DNA from: Aminidesulfovibrio sp040307135
Lineage (GTDB): Bacteria; Desulfobacterota; Desulfovibrionia; Desulfovibrionales; Desulfovibrionaceae
Assembly (NCBI GenBank): GCA_040307135.1
Contig: JAWRKD010000130.1
Coordinates: forward strand, 1-64,000
Direction of reading: 5' to 3'
Length of the DNA: 64,000 bases
The position numbers were made by a program, and so were the translations under genes. Position 1 is the first letter of the stretch; each line of letters starts with the position of its first letter. This document shows, in pieces, positions 34,257 to 43,054 of this stretch. The notes under the pieces are model-generated. The model was not told the origin of the DNA and ran no database searches. It worked only from the letters and a program-made list of their open reading frames with translations.

Positions 34257-35420
34257 ATGGAAAGACTGCTGACCCTGCGCTACGCGGCCACCTTGAGTTT
34301 CGTGGCCCTGCTGGCCGGACTGGCCTTCTGGAACATCCACAGCCTTTCGGCCCTGCACCAGGAGTCCGCCTACTTCATGGACCTGGCCGCCAGCCAGATG
34401 GGCCTGGTGCAGCGCCTGGCCGCGGATAGCGTGCGCCTGGACCTGGCCGCAGACCCGCAGGAACGCGCCCGCATCGCCGACTCCGCCCGGCAGATCGCCG
34501 AGCGCATCGGCAACAGCCACCTCCTGCTCACCGGCGAGGCCGCGCCCCTGCCCGACTACTACCGCTATTCCGGGAGCCTGCGCGCCCTGTACTACAACCA
34601 GCCCCTGCTCCTGGACCAGCAGGTGCGCAACTACGTCCAACTGGCCCTGAACCTCCTGGCCGAGGCCGACCCGACCCGCCGGGCCAGCCTGCGGGACTCC
34701 CTGCTCTATGCGGCCGGGGAGCGGCTGCCCGAGGCCCTGCGCCTGGCCGCCCGGCTCTACCGCGACGAGGCCAGGACCAAGGCCGCGAATCTGCGTCTGA
34801 TGGGCCTGGGCATCCTGACCCTGACCCTCGGCCTGCTCCTGGTGGACCTGACCCTGGTCTTCCGGCCCATGCTGCGGCACGTGACCGCGGCCCGCCAGAG
34901 CCTGGGGGAGATGGCCCGCAGGGTCGAGACCGCCGCAGCCACGGACAGCCTGACCTCCCTGCTCAACCGGGCCAAATTCAACGAGGTCCTGGAACGCGAG
35001 GTCTCCGCGGCCCGGCGCTACGGCAATCCCCTTTCGCTCCTGCTCCTGGACGTGGATCACTTCAACCGGATCAACAACGACTACGGCCTGGAAACCGGCG
35101 ACCGGCTCCTGGCCGAACTGGCCCTGCTCGTGAAGAACAACCTGCGGATCACGGACCACGCCTTCCGCCTCGACGGCGAGGTTTTTGCCGTGCTGGCCAC
35201 CCAGACCCCCCTGGAGGGCGCGGCGGCCCTAGGCGAGAAGCTGCGCCGCCTGGCCAAGGGCTTTCTGTTCGGGACGGAACCCCTGACGCTCAGCCTGGGC
35301 CTGGCCGCCTTCCGCCGGGGCGACGAACGGGAGTCGCTCCTTTCCCGCGCGACCGAGGCCCTGAAAGAGGCCAAGGCCAAGGGCCGCGACCGCCTGGAAA
35401 TCGAGGCGGCCACGGCATGA
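34257..35420 (+). CDS. Membrane GGDEF-domain protein with altered active-site loop
   Basis: 387 residues. A membrane helix (about 9-28), a helical periplasmic region of the type found in PilJ/NarX-like sensors (30-175) and a second helix (about 181-201) lead to a GGDEF fold. That fold (225-380) keeps DSLTSLLNRAKFNEVL and LLLLDVDHFNRINNDYGLETGDRLL. The active-site loop reads LDGEVF (305-310), so the canonical GG[DE]EF is not kept. Catalysis is doubtful; a GTP or c-di-GMP sensing role is possible. The start at 34257 is preferred because it begins just before the first membrane helix. It overlaps the next gene as ATGA. Confidence 0.82.
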   Translation: MERLLTLRYAATLSFVALLAGLAFWNIHSLSALHQESAYFMDLAASQMGLVQRLAADSVRLDLAADPQERARIADSARQIAERIGNSHLLLTGEAAPLPDYYRYSGSLRALYYNQPLLLDQQVRNYVQLALNLLAEADPTRRASLRDSLLYAAGERLPEALRLAARLYRDEARTKAANLRLMGLGILTLTLGLLLVDLTLVFRPMLRHVTAARQSLGEMARRVETAAATDSLTSLLNRAKFNEVLEREVSAARRYGNPLSLLLLDVDHFNRINNDYGLETGDRLLAELALLVKNNLRITDHAFRLDGEVFAVLATQTPLEGAAALGEKLRRLAKGFLFGTEPLTLSLGLAAFRRGDERESLLSRATEALKEAKAKGRDRLEIEAATA

Positions 35421-36841
35421 CCGTCCTGCACTGGCTGTTCTTCGCCCTGGCCACGGCCGCGGACATCTGGGCCGCGGGCCACGCCCTGCTCACCCAGCGC
35501 GACCCGCGCACGGCCTGGGGCTGGATCGCGGTCACCCTGCTCCTGCCCGGCCTGGGGCCGGTGCTCTACTTCCTCCTGGGCATCAACCGCATCGCGGCCC
35601 GTGGCCGCAAGCTCCGGCGGCGCTCGCCCTTCGACATCCAGGACCAGCAGGGGCGGCTCACCGCGGCCGCTCCGGCCACGCTCCCGGAAAACCACCTGGG
35701 CGACCTGGCGGCCCTGACCTTCGCCCTCACCGGCCGCTCTCTGGTTGCCGGCAACAAGTTGGATTTCCTGGAGAACGGCGAAGAGACCTATCCCCGGATG
35801 CTGGCCGCCATCAACGAAGCCCGGGAGCGGGTCTATCTTTCCACTTACATCTTTGAGGCCAACACCGTGGGCCGCCGCTTCGTGGAGGCCCTGGCCGCGG
35901 CCCGCGAGCGCGGGCTGGACGTGCGCGTGCTTCTGGACGGCGTGGGCGAGTGGACCCAGCTGCCCCTGGCCGGGACCCTGCTCAAACGCCGGGGCGTGCC
36001 CCTGGCCCGCTTCCTGCCGCCGCGGCTCATCCCGCCCAGCGTGCACCTGAACCTGCGCTGCCACCGCAAGATCCTGGTGGCCGACGGCCGGGTGGGCTTC
36101 ACCGGCGGCATGAACATCGGAGACCGCTACCTGGCGGGACGCAAATGGCGCAAGACCAGGGTCACGGACACCCATTTCCGCCTGCGCGGGCCCATCGTCG
36201 CCCAAATGGAGGAGGTCTTCCTCTGGGACTGGGGCTTCGCCACGGGCCAGGACACCGCTCCGCCCGCCGGGCCGCCCCCGGCCCCGGCCGGGGACTCCGT
36301 GTGCCGCGCCGTGGTGGACGGCCCCAGCGAGGACCTGGACCGGCTGGTGGACGTCTATTGCGCGGCCATCGGCGCGGCCCGCGAGCGGATCCGGATCATG
36401 ACCCCCTATTTCCTGCCCCCGAGGGAGCTGGTGGCCGCCTTCCACTTGGCCGTGAAGCGCGGCGTGGAGATATCCATCATCCTGCCCGCCACCAACGACC
36501 AGGCCGTGGTGCACTGGGCCGCCCAGCACATGCTCCCGGACATCCTGGACCTGGGGGCGCGGGTCTATTTCCAGCCCCCGCCCTTTGCCCACACCAAGCA
36601 CCTCATGGTGGACCAGGGCTACGCCGTCCTGGGCTCGGCCAATCTGGACCCGCGCAGCCTGCGGCTCAATTTCGAGCTGGGCCTGGAGGTCTTCGACCCG
36701 GGACTGACGAAGATTCTCATTGCCCATTTCGAGAAAATCCGCCATGGCTCCCGCGAACTGACCGCGGAGGCGCTGGCCGGGCGCTCCCTGCCCCTCCGCC
36801 TGCGGGACGCGGCCTGCTGGCTCTTCTCGCCCTACCTCTAG
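35417..36841 (+). CDS. cls: Cardiolipin synthase, phospholipase D family
   Basis: 474 residues. Two N-terminal membrane helices (the second runs WGWIAVTLLLPGLGPVLYFLLG) precede two PLD catalytic motifs, HRKILVADGRVGFTGGMNIGD and HTKHLMVDQGYAVLGSANLDPRS. It forms cardiolipin from two phosphatidylglycerols at the inner membrane. The length and order match bacterial ClsA-type enzymes. It is translationally coupled to the GGDEF-fold gene (ATGA overlap), an association with no obvious metabolic reason. Confidence 0.93.
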   Translation: MTVLHWLFFALATAADIWAAGHALLTQRDPRTAWGWIAVTLLLPGLGPVLYFLLGINRIAARGRKLRRRSPFDIQDQQGRLTAAAPATLPENHLGDLAALTFALTGRSLVAGNKLDFLENGEETYPRMLAAINEARERVYLSTYIFEANTVGRRFVEALAAARERGLDVRVLLDGVGEWTQLPLAGTLLKRRGVPLARFLPPRLIPPSVHLNLRCHRKILVADGRVGFTGGMNIGDRYLAGRKWRKTRVTDTHFRLRGPIVAQMEEVFLWDWGFATGQDTAPPAGPPPAPAGDSVCRAVVDGPSEDLDRLVDVYCAAIGAARERIRIMTPYFLPPRELVAAFHLAVKRGVEISIILPATNDQAVVHWAAQHMLPDILDLGARVYFQPPPFAHTKHLMVDQGYAVLGSANLDPRSLRLNFELGLEVFDPGLTKILIAHFEKIRHGSRELTAEALAGRSLPLRLRDAACWLFSPYL

Positions 36842-36850
36842 GCAGGGGCA

Positions 36851-36878
36851 TTGACACCGGGCAGGGAAGGTTTAGTTT
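36851..36878 (+). promoter_or_regulatory. Possible sigma-70 promoter of the phospholipase C-like gene
   Basis: A perfect TTGACA (36851-36856) is followed after 16 bases by TAGTTT (36873-36878), a weak -10. A small GCGGGC/GCCCGC hairpin at 36886-36900 stands just before the ATG at 36908, where no ribosome site is visible. Confidence 0.4.
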
Positions 36879-36907
36879 GAAGACCGCGGGCCGAGCCCGC
36901 CCATACG

Positions 36908-37813
36908 ATGCTGAAGTTCCTGACGGCCGCATGCGGCCTTGCCATATTGCTCCTGGCCCTGCCCGGGGAAGCCCTGGCCTGGGGGCCCGGCGTGCACCTG
37001 GCCGCCGGCGGAGCCATCCTGGCCAACCTGGACCAGGTTTCGCCGTTCATCGCCGACATCCTGGCCCGCTACCGCGACCTCTTCCTCTACGGCTGCATCA
37101 GCGCGGACATCTTCATCGGCAAGGGCTCGCGCATCCACGACAGCCACAGCCACAACTGGACCACCGGCTTCAGCCTGCTGGAGTCGGCCCGCGACCCGGG
37201 GCTGCGGGCCTACGCCTACGGCTACCTCTCGCACCTGGCCGCCGACACCGTGGCCCACAACTACTACATCCCGAACATGCTGGCCGCCGCGCCCCACCGC
37301 GGCAAGCTGGGCCACGTCTTCCTGGAGATGCAGGCCGACCGCGCCGTGGACTGGAATCCGCGCAACGCCCGCCGCCTGTTCTCCGGCTCCGTGGGCGAGG
37401 CCGACCACATCCTGCTGGCCACCCTGAACAAGAACCGCCTGCCCTTCCTGCTCAAGAAGCAGGTCTTCATGGGCAGCCTGCGGGTCTGCGGCCGCAAGAC
37501 CCTGACCTCCTCCCTGGACCTCATCGGCCGCAACCTGCACTGGACCGGCTCCTCGGCCTACCTGGCCGAGATGCTCGACCTCTCCCTGCGCGTGGTGGCG
37601 GACTTCTTCACCTTTCCCAAGGCCTCGCCGGCCCTGGCCCTGGACCCCATCGGCAGCCGCAACCTGGAGGCCGCGCGCCGCCTGGCCCGGCGCAGGAAGC
37701 CGCCGCAAGGCGCGCTGCCGCACATGTTCCAGGTGGACGGCTGCCTGGCCTGCCTTCCGCCGCTGGTTCAGCCGGAACCCGGCCAGGACCGCGCCCCGGC
37801 CGTGAACCAGTAG
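36908..37813 (+). CDS. Secreted zinc-dependent phospholipase C-like protein
   Basis: 301 residues. The signal peptide (1-24, ending EALA) leaves a mature protein that starts with Trp, as in bacterial zinc phospholipases C, where the N-terminal Trp binds metal. Further likely zinc ligands are the His of WGPGVHLA, the Asp of GCISADIF, HDSHSHNW and HLAADTVAHN. It would hydrolyse phospholipid head groups or related phosphoesters outside the inner membrane. Proteins of this PF00882-type family in deltaproteobacteria are largely uncharacterised. It follows the cardiolipin synthase gene by 66 bp, so a shared lipid role is possible. Confidence 0.78.
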   Translation: MLKFLTAACGLAILLLALPGEALAWGPGVHLAAGGAILANLDQVSPFIADILARYRDLFLYGCISADIFIGKGSRIHDSHSHNWTTGFSLLESARDPGLRAYAYGYLSHLAADTVAHNYYIPNMLAAAPHRGKLGHVFLEMQADRAVDWNPRNARRLFSGSVGEADHILLATLNKNRLPFLLKKQVFMGSLRVCGRKTLTSSLDLIGRNLHWTGSSAYLAEMLDLSLRVVADFFTFPKASPALALDPIGSRNLEAARRLARRRKPPQGALPHMFQVDGCLACLPPLVQPEPGQDRAPAVNQ

Positions 37814-37841
37814 CCCCAGGCGGGAACCATCCCGCGCCCAG

Positions 37842-39089
37842 ATGCCCGAACCCGTCATGCCGCTCCCGGAAACCCCCGGCCGCCTCGCGGCCCTGGGCCG
37901 CTCCTTCCGCCACCGCAACTACCGGCTGTTCTTCTCCGGCCAGGCCATCTCCCTCATCGGCACCTGGATGCAGAGCGTGGCCCTGTCCTGGCTCCTCTAC
38001 CGGCTCACCGGCTCCAGCCTGGAATTGGGCCTGCTGGGCTTCGCCTCCCAGATCCCGGTCTTCCTCCTCTCCCTGGGGGGCGGGGTCCTGGCCGACCGCC
38101 TGGACCGCCACCGGCTCCTGGTGGGCACCCAGGTGGCCTCCATGATCCAGGCCTCCATCCTGGCCGGGCTCACCCTGGCCGGGCACATCGCCACCTGGCA
38201 CCTCTACGTCCTGGCCACCCTGCTGGGCTGCATCAACGCCGTGGACATCCCGGTGCGCCAGTCCTTCATCGTGGAGCTGGTGGGCAAGGAGGACCTGCAC
38301 AACGCCATCGCGCTCAATTCCTCCATGTTCAACGCCGCCCGCGTGGTGGGTCCCTCGGTGGCGGGCATCCTGGTGGCGGCCATCGGCGAGGGCTGGTGCT
38401 TCCTGATCAACGCCGTGAGCTTCCTGGCGGTCATCGCCGGGCTGCTGGCCATCCGCCTCACCCCGCGCGCCGCGGCCCAGGGGCCGGCCTCGGTCCTGGC
38501 CCACCTGGCCGAGGGCTTCCGCTTCGCCTGGACCACGCCCTTTGTGCGGGCCGCCCTGCTCCTGCTGGGAGCGGGCGGGCTGCTGGGCTCCTCCTACATG
38601 ACCCTCATGCCGGTCTTTGCGGGCGAGATCCTGAACACCGGCGCCCGCGGCCTGGGCATCCTCCTCTCCGCGGCCGGGGCAGGCTCCCTGGCCGGGGCCC
38701 TGAGCCTGGCCGCCCGGCGCCAGAGCGCGGGCCTGTCCCGCCTGGTCCTGGGCGCGGCCCTGGGCTTCGGGGCCTGCCTGGCGGTCTTTCCCCTGTCCCG
38801 CGACTTGCGCATTTCGGCCCTGATCCTGGTGCCCGCGGGCTACTGCATGATCGTGTTCATGGCCGGCGCCAACACCCTGCTCCAGCTCCGGGTGCCGGAC
38901 GCGCTGCGCGGCCGGATCATGGCCTTCTTCTCCATGATGATCATCGGCATGACGCCCTTCGGCGCGCTCCTTTCCGGAAGCCTGGCCCACTGGCTCGGCG
39001 CGCCGGTCACGGTGAGCCTCTCCGGCCTGGCCATCCTCGTGGTGACCGTCCTGTTCGGGAAAAAAATCAGGCAGGCCGATACGGCCTAG
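37842..39089 (+). CDS. Major facilitator superfamily exporter (EntS/MFS_3 type)
   Basis: 415 residues with about eleven or twelve membrane helices. The opening FRHRNYRLFFSGQAISLIGTWMQSVALSWLLYRLTGSS and the loop GVLADRLDRHRLL are typical of the transmembrane secretion-effector branch that exports siderophores or drugs by proton antiport. The loop VDIPVRQSFIVELVGKEDLHNAIALNSSMFNAARVVGPSVAG is also characteristic. The substrate cannot be read. The start could also be the Met at 37857. It ends in a 4-bp CTAG overlap with the convergent kinase gene. Confidence 0.88.
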   Translation: MPEPVMPLPETPGRLAALGRSFRHRNYRLFFSGQAISLIGTWMQSVALSWLLYRLTGSSLELGLLGFASQIPVFLLSLGGGVLADRLDRHRLLVGTQVASMIQASILAGLTLAGHIATWHLYVLATLLGCINAVDIPVRQSFIVELVGKEDLHNAIALNSSMFNAARVVGPSVAGILVAAIGEGWCFLINAVSFLAVIAGLLAIRLTPRAAAQGPASVLAHLAEGFRFAWTTPFVRAALLLLGAGGLLGSSYMTLMPVFAGEILNTGARGLGILLSAAGAGSLAGALSLAARRQSAGLSRLVLGAALGFGACLAVFPLSRDLRISALILVPAGYCMIVFMAGANTLLQLRVPDALRGRIMAFFSMMIIGMTPFGALLSGSLAHWLGAPVTVSLSGLAILVVTVLFGKKIRQADTA

Positions 39090-40612
39090 GCCGCGGGGCC
39101 GGAATCCGGGCGGGTCTCGCCCCGGAAGGACACGGTCATGGTCGTGCCGCTCTGCTCGTCGGTCTTGCAGACGATATGCGCGCCGTGGGTCTGGGCCACC
39201 AGGGCGGCGAAATAGGCGCCCAGGCCCGTGCCCCCCTCCTTGCCGAAGGTCACGTACTTCTCGAATATGCGCCGCCGGATCTCCGCGGGCACGGCCCGGG
39301 CGTTGTGGATGGAGACGCGCGGGGCGGCGCCGCGCTCCAGGCTGACGCGCACCACGCCCTCCCGCTCCGAGGCCTCGATGGCGTTCTGCATGAGGTTGCG
39401 CAGCATGGCCCGCAGCAGGGCCGTCTCGCCAGAAACCAGGAAGGTCTCACGGCCCTCCACCTCCCGGTCCTCCAGGAGGATGTTCAGGCGCACGCCCTGG
39501 CCCCGCAGGAGCGGGGTGAACTCCTCCTCCAGGCTGCAGAGAAGCTCCACCAGGTCCACCGGCTCCTTGCGCAGGGAGTAGATGCCCTTCTCCATCTTGA
39601 ACATGTCCAGGTGGTTGCGGATCATGTCCAACATCCGGTAGCCCGCGGCGCGGATGCGCCGCACGTGGTCCTCCTGCTCCGCGCTGAGGCCGCCCTCGCG
39701 CAAGAGCAGCTCGGGGTAGCCGATGACCAGGTTGAGCGTGGACTTCAGGTCGTGGCGGTTGATGCGCTCCACCTCGCTGCGGATCATCTCCGCGCGCTCG
39801 CGCTCCCGCATCTCCACCTGGAGCTGCCGGTTCTTGCGCTCCAGCTCCTCCTGGTTGCTGCGCAGCTCCCGGGTGCGCTCCTCCACCAGCCGTTCCAGGA
39901 GCTCGTGCTGACGGCTCAGCCACTGGTCATGCTGCTCGATCTTGGCCAGCATGGCGTTGAACTCGGCCACCAGCGCGCCGATCTCGTCGTTGCTGGCGTA
40001 GGCCACGCGCTGGGAATAGTCCTTGTTCCGGCCGATGTCCGCCACCACCTCCTGGAGCCGGTGGATGGGGTCCGTAAGCCTGCGGCGGTAGTAGCGCGCC
40101 ACGCTGACGCAGACCGCGAACACGATGCCCAGGATGAGCACGGACCCGCCCAGGTATTCGGCCAGGACCATCCACTGCTCCTCCAGGGAGACGCGCAGGA
40201 GCAGGACTCCGGGCCGCGCGCCCGTGGTCATGGGCTGGACCACGGTGAGGGCGTTGAACTCCTTGAGCACCTCCGGCTCCGCGGCGGGCTGGAACGCGGG
40301 GGGCTCGCGGAACGTGGCGAAGGCCCGGCCCTCGTCCGTATATACGGCGGCCCCGGCGATGCTCGGCACCCGGCCCAGCATGGCCAGGTTCTCGGCGGCG
40401 GCCTGGGGGTCCTCGAAATCCAGGGCCGCGGCGGTGGAGGCGGCCATGAGCCCGGCCAATGCCTGGGCCTTGTCCTGGGCGTCGCGCCGGTAGTTGTGGA
40501 GCATGGGGAACACGCCAAGGGCCAGGCTCAGGGTGAGGGCCAGCAGGGTCACGCCCAGGATGGCCCCGGTGAAACGGCGGCCCAGGGGGATGAAGCGCTT
40601 CTGCTCAGTCAC
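39086..40612 (-). CDS. CHASE8-like/HAMP sensor histidine kinase
   Basis: 508 residues. First membrane helix at about 14-34. The periplasmic region (about 40-145) carries LMAASTAAALDFEDPQAAAENL and VPSIAGAAVYTDEGR, which resemble the CHASE8 sensor of YfiN-type proteins. Second helix about 152-174, HAMP (175-228), then a coiled coil. The phosphoacceptor box is RINRHDLKSTLN with His287. The ATPase domain has its N box at NLMQNAIEAS (Asn410) and GGTGLGAYFA as the G2 box. Its start overlaps the YfiR-like gene by 8 bp. It probably phosphorylates the OmpR-type regulator at the head of the operon. Confidence 0.87.
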   Translation of the reverse strand: MTEQKRFIPLGRRFTGAILGVTLLALTLSLALGVFPMLHNYRRDAQDKAQALAGLMAASTAAALDFEDPQAAAENLAMLGRVPSIAGAAVYTDEGRAFATFREPPAFQPAAEPEVLKEFNALTVVQPMTTGARPGVLLLRVSLEEQWMVLAEYLGGSVLILGIVFAVCVSVARYYRRRLTDPIHRLQEVVADIGRNKDYSQRVAYASNDEIGALVAEFNAMLAKIEQHDQWLSRQHELLERLVEERTRELRSNQEELERKNRQLQVEMRERERAEMIRSEVERINRHDLKSTLNLVIGYPELLLREGGLSAEQEDHVRRIRAAGYRMLDMIRNHLDMFKMEKGIYSLRKEPVDLVELLCSLEEEFTPLLRGQGVRLNILLEDREVEGRETFLVSGETALLRAMLRNLMQNAIEASEREGVVRVSLERGAAPRVSIHNARAVPAEIRRRIFEKYVTFGKEGGTGLGAYFAALVAQTHGAHIVCKTDEQSGTTMTVSFRGETRPDSGPAA

Positions 40613-41144
40613 CGGCTCTCCCCTGGACCTGGGCCAGTTGCAGGAGCCGGGAGCTGATGGCCAGCCCGGCCTTGCGCGCCGCCTGCATGTCGATCTGGAG
40701 CCTGAGCCGCCCGCCGTCTTCCACGATGTTCACGATGAGCCCCGGCGGCGGGCTCTCCAGCTGGTAGCCCACGGTGAGCACCGGCCGGTCCGCCAGGCGG
40801 TTCACCAGGGCCGCGGCGTCGCGCGGGGCCGTGCCGTTGAGCAGGAGGATGTGGCAGGGGGTGGCCGGCCACTGGGTCAGGAGCATGCCGGGGGAGGCCG
40901 CGGGGTCGGGGAAATAGGCGCGGAGCTGGCGGGCGTCCGTGGCCGCCAGCAGAAACGGCGAGCCCTGGGCCGGGGCCGCCAGCTCGGGCCAGGTGACATA
41001 GCGGGCCAGCCGCTGCACGATGAGCGCGCAGAGCTGGTCGCCGGAGGCGCTCACCTCGCCCTGCGCCGAGGCCTGCGCGCTGAGCAGAAGCGGCAGCAGG
41101 ACCACCGGCAGGAGGAGGGCGCGCAGCCGGCTCAAAAGTCCCAT
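40605..41144 (-). CDS. YfiR/DUF4154-family periplasmic protein
   Basis: 179 residues. The signal peptide (about 1-28, ending ASAQ) is followed by the DUF4154 pattern: ALIVQRLARYVTWPE near the N terminus, a middle strand CHILLLNG, LTVGYQLESPPPGLIVNIVEDGGRLRLQIDMQAA and the closing KAGLAISSRLLQLAQV. In Pseudomonas, YfiR sits in the periplasm and represses the CHASE8-HAMP-GGDEF protein YfiN. Here the adjacent CHASE8-like partner is a histidine kinase. It overlaps the receptor gene by 13 bp and the kinase by 8 bp, so it is probably made with them. Confidence 0.82.
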   Translation of the reverse strand: MGLLSRLRALLLPVVLLPLLLSAQASAQGEVSASGDQLCALIVQRLARYVTWPELAAPAQGSPFLLAATDARQLRAYFPDPAASPGMLLTQWPATPCHILLLNGTAPRDAAALVNRLADRPVLTVGYQLESPPPGLIVNIVEDGGRLRLQIDMQAARKAGLAISSRLLQLAQVQGRAGD

Positions 41145-43054
41145 GTGACTCTCAGGGCCAGACTGGTGTCCACCTCGAGAACCGAAAATTCCTGGCGCGC
41201 GCCGAGCAGGTTCTGGCCGATGAGCTCCAGCAGGAGACCCTCCCTGGCCTTCCAGGAGAGGTGGGCGTCCATGGTCCAGTAGCTGTCCAGGCGCTCCTCG
41301 GTGGGACTGTCCAGGTAGGCCGTGTCCACGTCCAGGCCGACGCCATGGCCCAGGTCGCTCATGACCATGAGCTTGGTCTCCACCACGTCCGTGGGCTTGG
41401 GCAGGGAATCACCGTGGTCGTCCCAGCTGAACTGCTGGAAATCCTGGCGGATGAAGCTCACCGACGGCCGCAGGGTCAGCCACTGCCGGGCCTGCCATTC
41501 GAGCAGGCTCTCCACGCCGTAGGACATGCCGCTCAGGCTGTTGACCAGCTTGCCGGTGCGGGTGGCGCCGTTCAGCTCAAGCTTGGTGAGCCGGTCATAG
41601 TCGTTGGCGAACAGGGAGACTTCCATGGCCAAGAGCTTGGAGATGTGGCGGCGGTAGCCCGCCTCGTAGGCGATGAGCTCCTCGCTGGTCAGGGAGTCGG
41701 TGGGGCGGACGTCGTAGTCCACGCCCTGGTACCGGACCCGGTAGAAGCCGTTGTCCTGCCAGCGGTTGGCCGGGCGCACGGCCCGCGACACGGCCAGCCA
41801 GTATTCCTGGTCCTCCAGGGTCTGGAGCAGGCGGACGGTGGGCTGGGTCTCCAGGTTGCCGCTGCCCAGGTAGTCGAACTTGAGCCCCAGAATGAGGAAG
41901 AGGCTGTCCTGCACCAGGGTCAGCTTGTCCTGAAGGAAGGCGCTGGTCTCCAGGCGGTAGGAGTTCGGGGTCTCCATGCGGGAGTCGGCCTTGTCCTTGA
42001 AACTGTCCCAGTAGTAGCGGGTGCCCAGCCCGTAGCTCAGAAGGTTGCGGTCGCCCAGCTCCAGGACGTGCTGGAGTTCGGCGTCCCAGACGTTGCTGGT
42101 GCCCTCCAGACCGCCGTCGGTGTCCAGCTCGCGGGTATAGGAAGTGCGGAAGTGCAGGCCCGAGCCCAGGCCCGTGGCCCGGTCCCAGGCGAGCTGCCAA
42201 TAGCCGCCGTAGTTCTCCTTCTCCTGGGGCGGGGCCATGTGCGGCATGGCGCCCGCGCCCTCGTTGAACTGCGACTGGACCAGCTCGCCCTGCAGGGAGA
42301 GCTCGTCGGTGGCGGCGTTGTTCCAGTCGATGCGGGCCCCGGTGCGTCCCTGGGTCCAGTCCCGGGTGCTGGTGGCCTGGTGGGCCTGGTCCTGGAGCTG
42401 GGAGCCGTCCTGATAGCTGCCCTTGGCGTAGATCCGGTAGTACAGGTCCTCGCCTGCGGAGCCGCCGTTGCGCAGGGTCTGTTCCAGGCCGTCGGTGCCC
42501 GCTAGGCTGACGCTCTGCCAGCCCTGGGTCTCGGCGGCCCGTTTGGTGATGATGTTGATGACCCCGGTGAAGGAGTCCGAGCCCCAGAGGCTGGTCCAGG
42601 CACCGCGCACCACCTCGATGCGCTTGACCGTCTCCAGGGGAATGCTCTCGTTGCTCCAGGCCACGTTGGTCCGGGCCGAGGAGGTGATGGGCCGGCCGTC
42701 CAGGAGCACGAGGTGCTTGTTGTCGAACATGCCGTTGAAGCCGCGGATGCCCACGGCCCACTTTTCGGTGTCGATCTGGGCCACGTGCACGCCGGGGATC
42801 AGCTTGAGAGCCTCGGGGATGTTGGTGGCGCCGGACCTGCGGATGTCCTCCTCGTCGAGGACCGTCACGGCCCCGGCCACCTGGGACAGGGATTCAGCGC
42901 GGCGGGAGGGGGTCACCACCTGGACCTGCATGAGGTCCTCCATCTCCAGGCCGGAGAGGTCCGCGGCCTCCTCCTGGGCCAGGCCGGGCGGGCAGAAAAA
43001 GAGGGCAAGAAGGGCGCTGAGAAGGAAGGCGGCAAGGAAACGCGAAGGCGGCAT
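41132..43054 (-). CDS. TonB-dependent outer membrane receptor in a two-component operon
   Basis: 640 residues from the ATG at 43054. Signal peptide (about 1-26), an extension with MQVQVVTPSR as possible TonB box, and a plug domain (about 45-165: VAGAVTVLDEEDIRRSGATNIPEALKLIPGVHVAQ, then IRGFNG and VLLDGRPI). A 22-strand barrel follows, ending in the outer-membrane signature ...ALRVTWDF. It imports or senses a ligand using TonB energy. The ATG overlaps the stop of the upstream regulator by one base. Sitting between a response regulator and its kinase, it may serve signal detection rather than plain uptake. Ligand unknown (siderophore, cobalamin or sugar). Confidence 0.9.
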   Translation of the reverse strand: MPPSRFLAAFLLSALLALFFCPPGLAQEEAADLSGLEMEDLMQVQVVTPSRRAESLSQVAGAVTVLDEEDIRRSGATNIPEALKLIPGVHVAQIDTEKWAVGIRGFNGMFDNKHLVLLDGRPITSSARTNVAWSNESIPLETVKRIEVVRGAWTSLWGSDSFTGVINIITKRAAETQGWQSVSLAGTDGLEQTLRNGGSAGEDLYYRIYAKGSYQDGSQLQDQAHQATSTRDWTQGRTGARIDWNNAATDELSLQGELVQSQFNEGAGAMPHMAPPQEKENYGGYWQLAWDRATGLGSGLHFRTSYTRELDTDGGLEGTSNVWDAELQHVLELGDRNLLSYGLGTRYYWDSFKDKADSRMETPNSYRLETSAFLQDKLTLVQDSLFLILGLKFDYLGSGNLETQPTVRLLQTLEDQEYWLAVSRAVRPANRWQDNGFYRVRYQGVDYDVRPTDSLTSEELIAYEAGYRRHISKLLAMEVSLFANDYDRLTKLELNGATRTGKLVNSLSGMSYGVESLLEWQARQWLTLRPSVSFIRQDFQQFSWDDHGDSLPKPTDVVETKLMVMSDLGHGVGLDVDTAYLDSPTEERLDSYWTMDAHLSWKAREGLLLELIGQNLLGARQEFSVLEVDTSLALRVTWDF

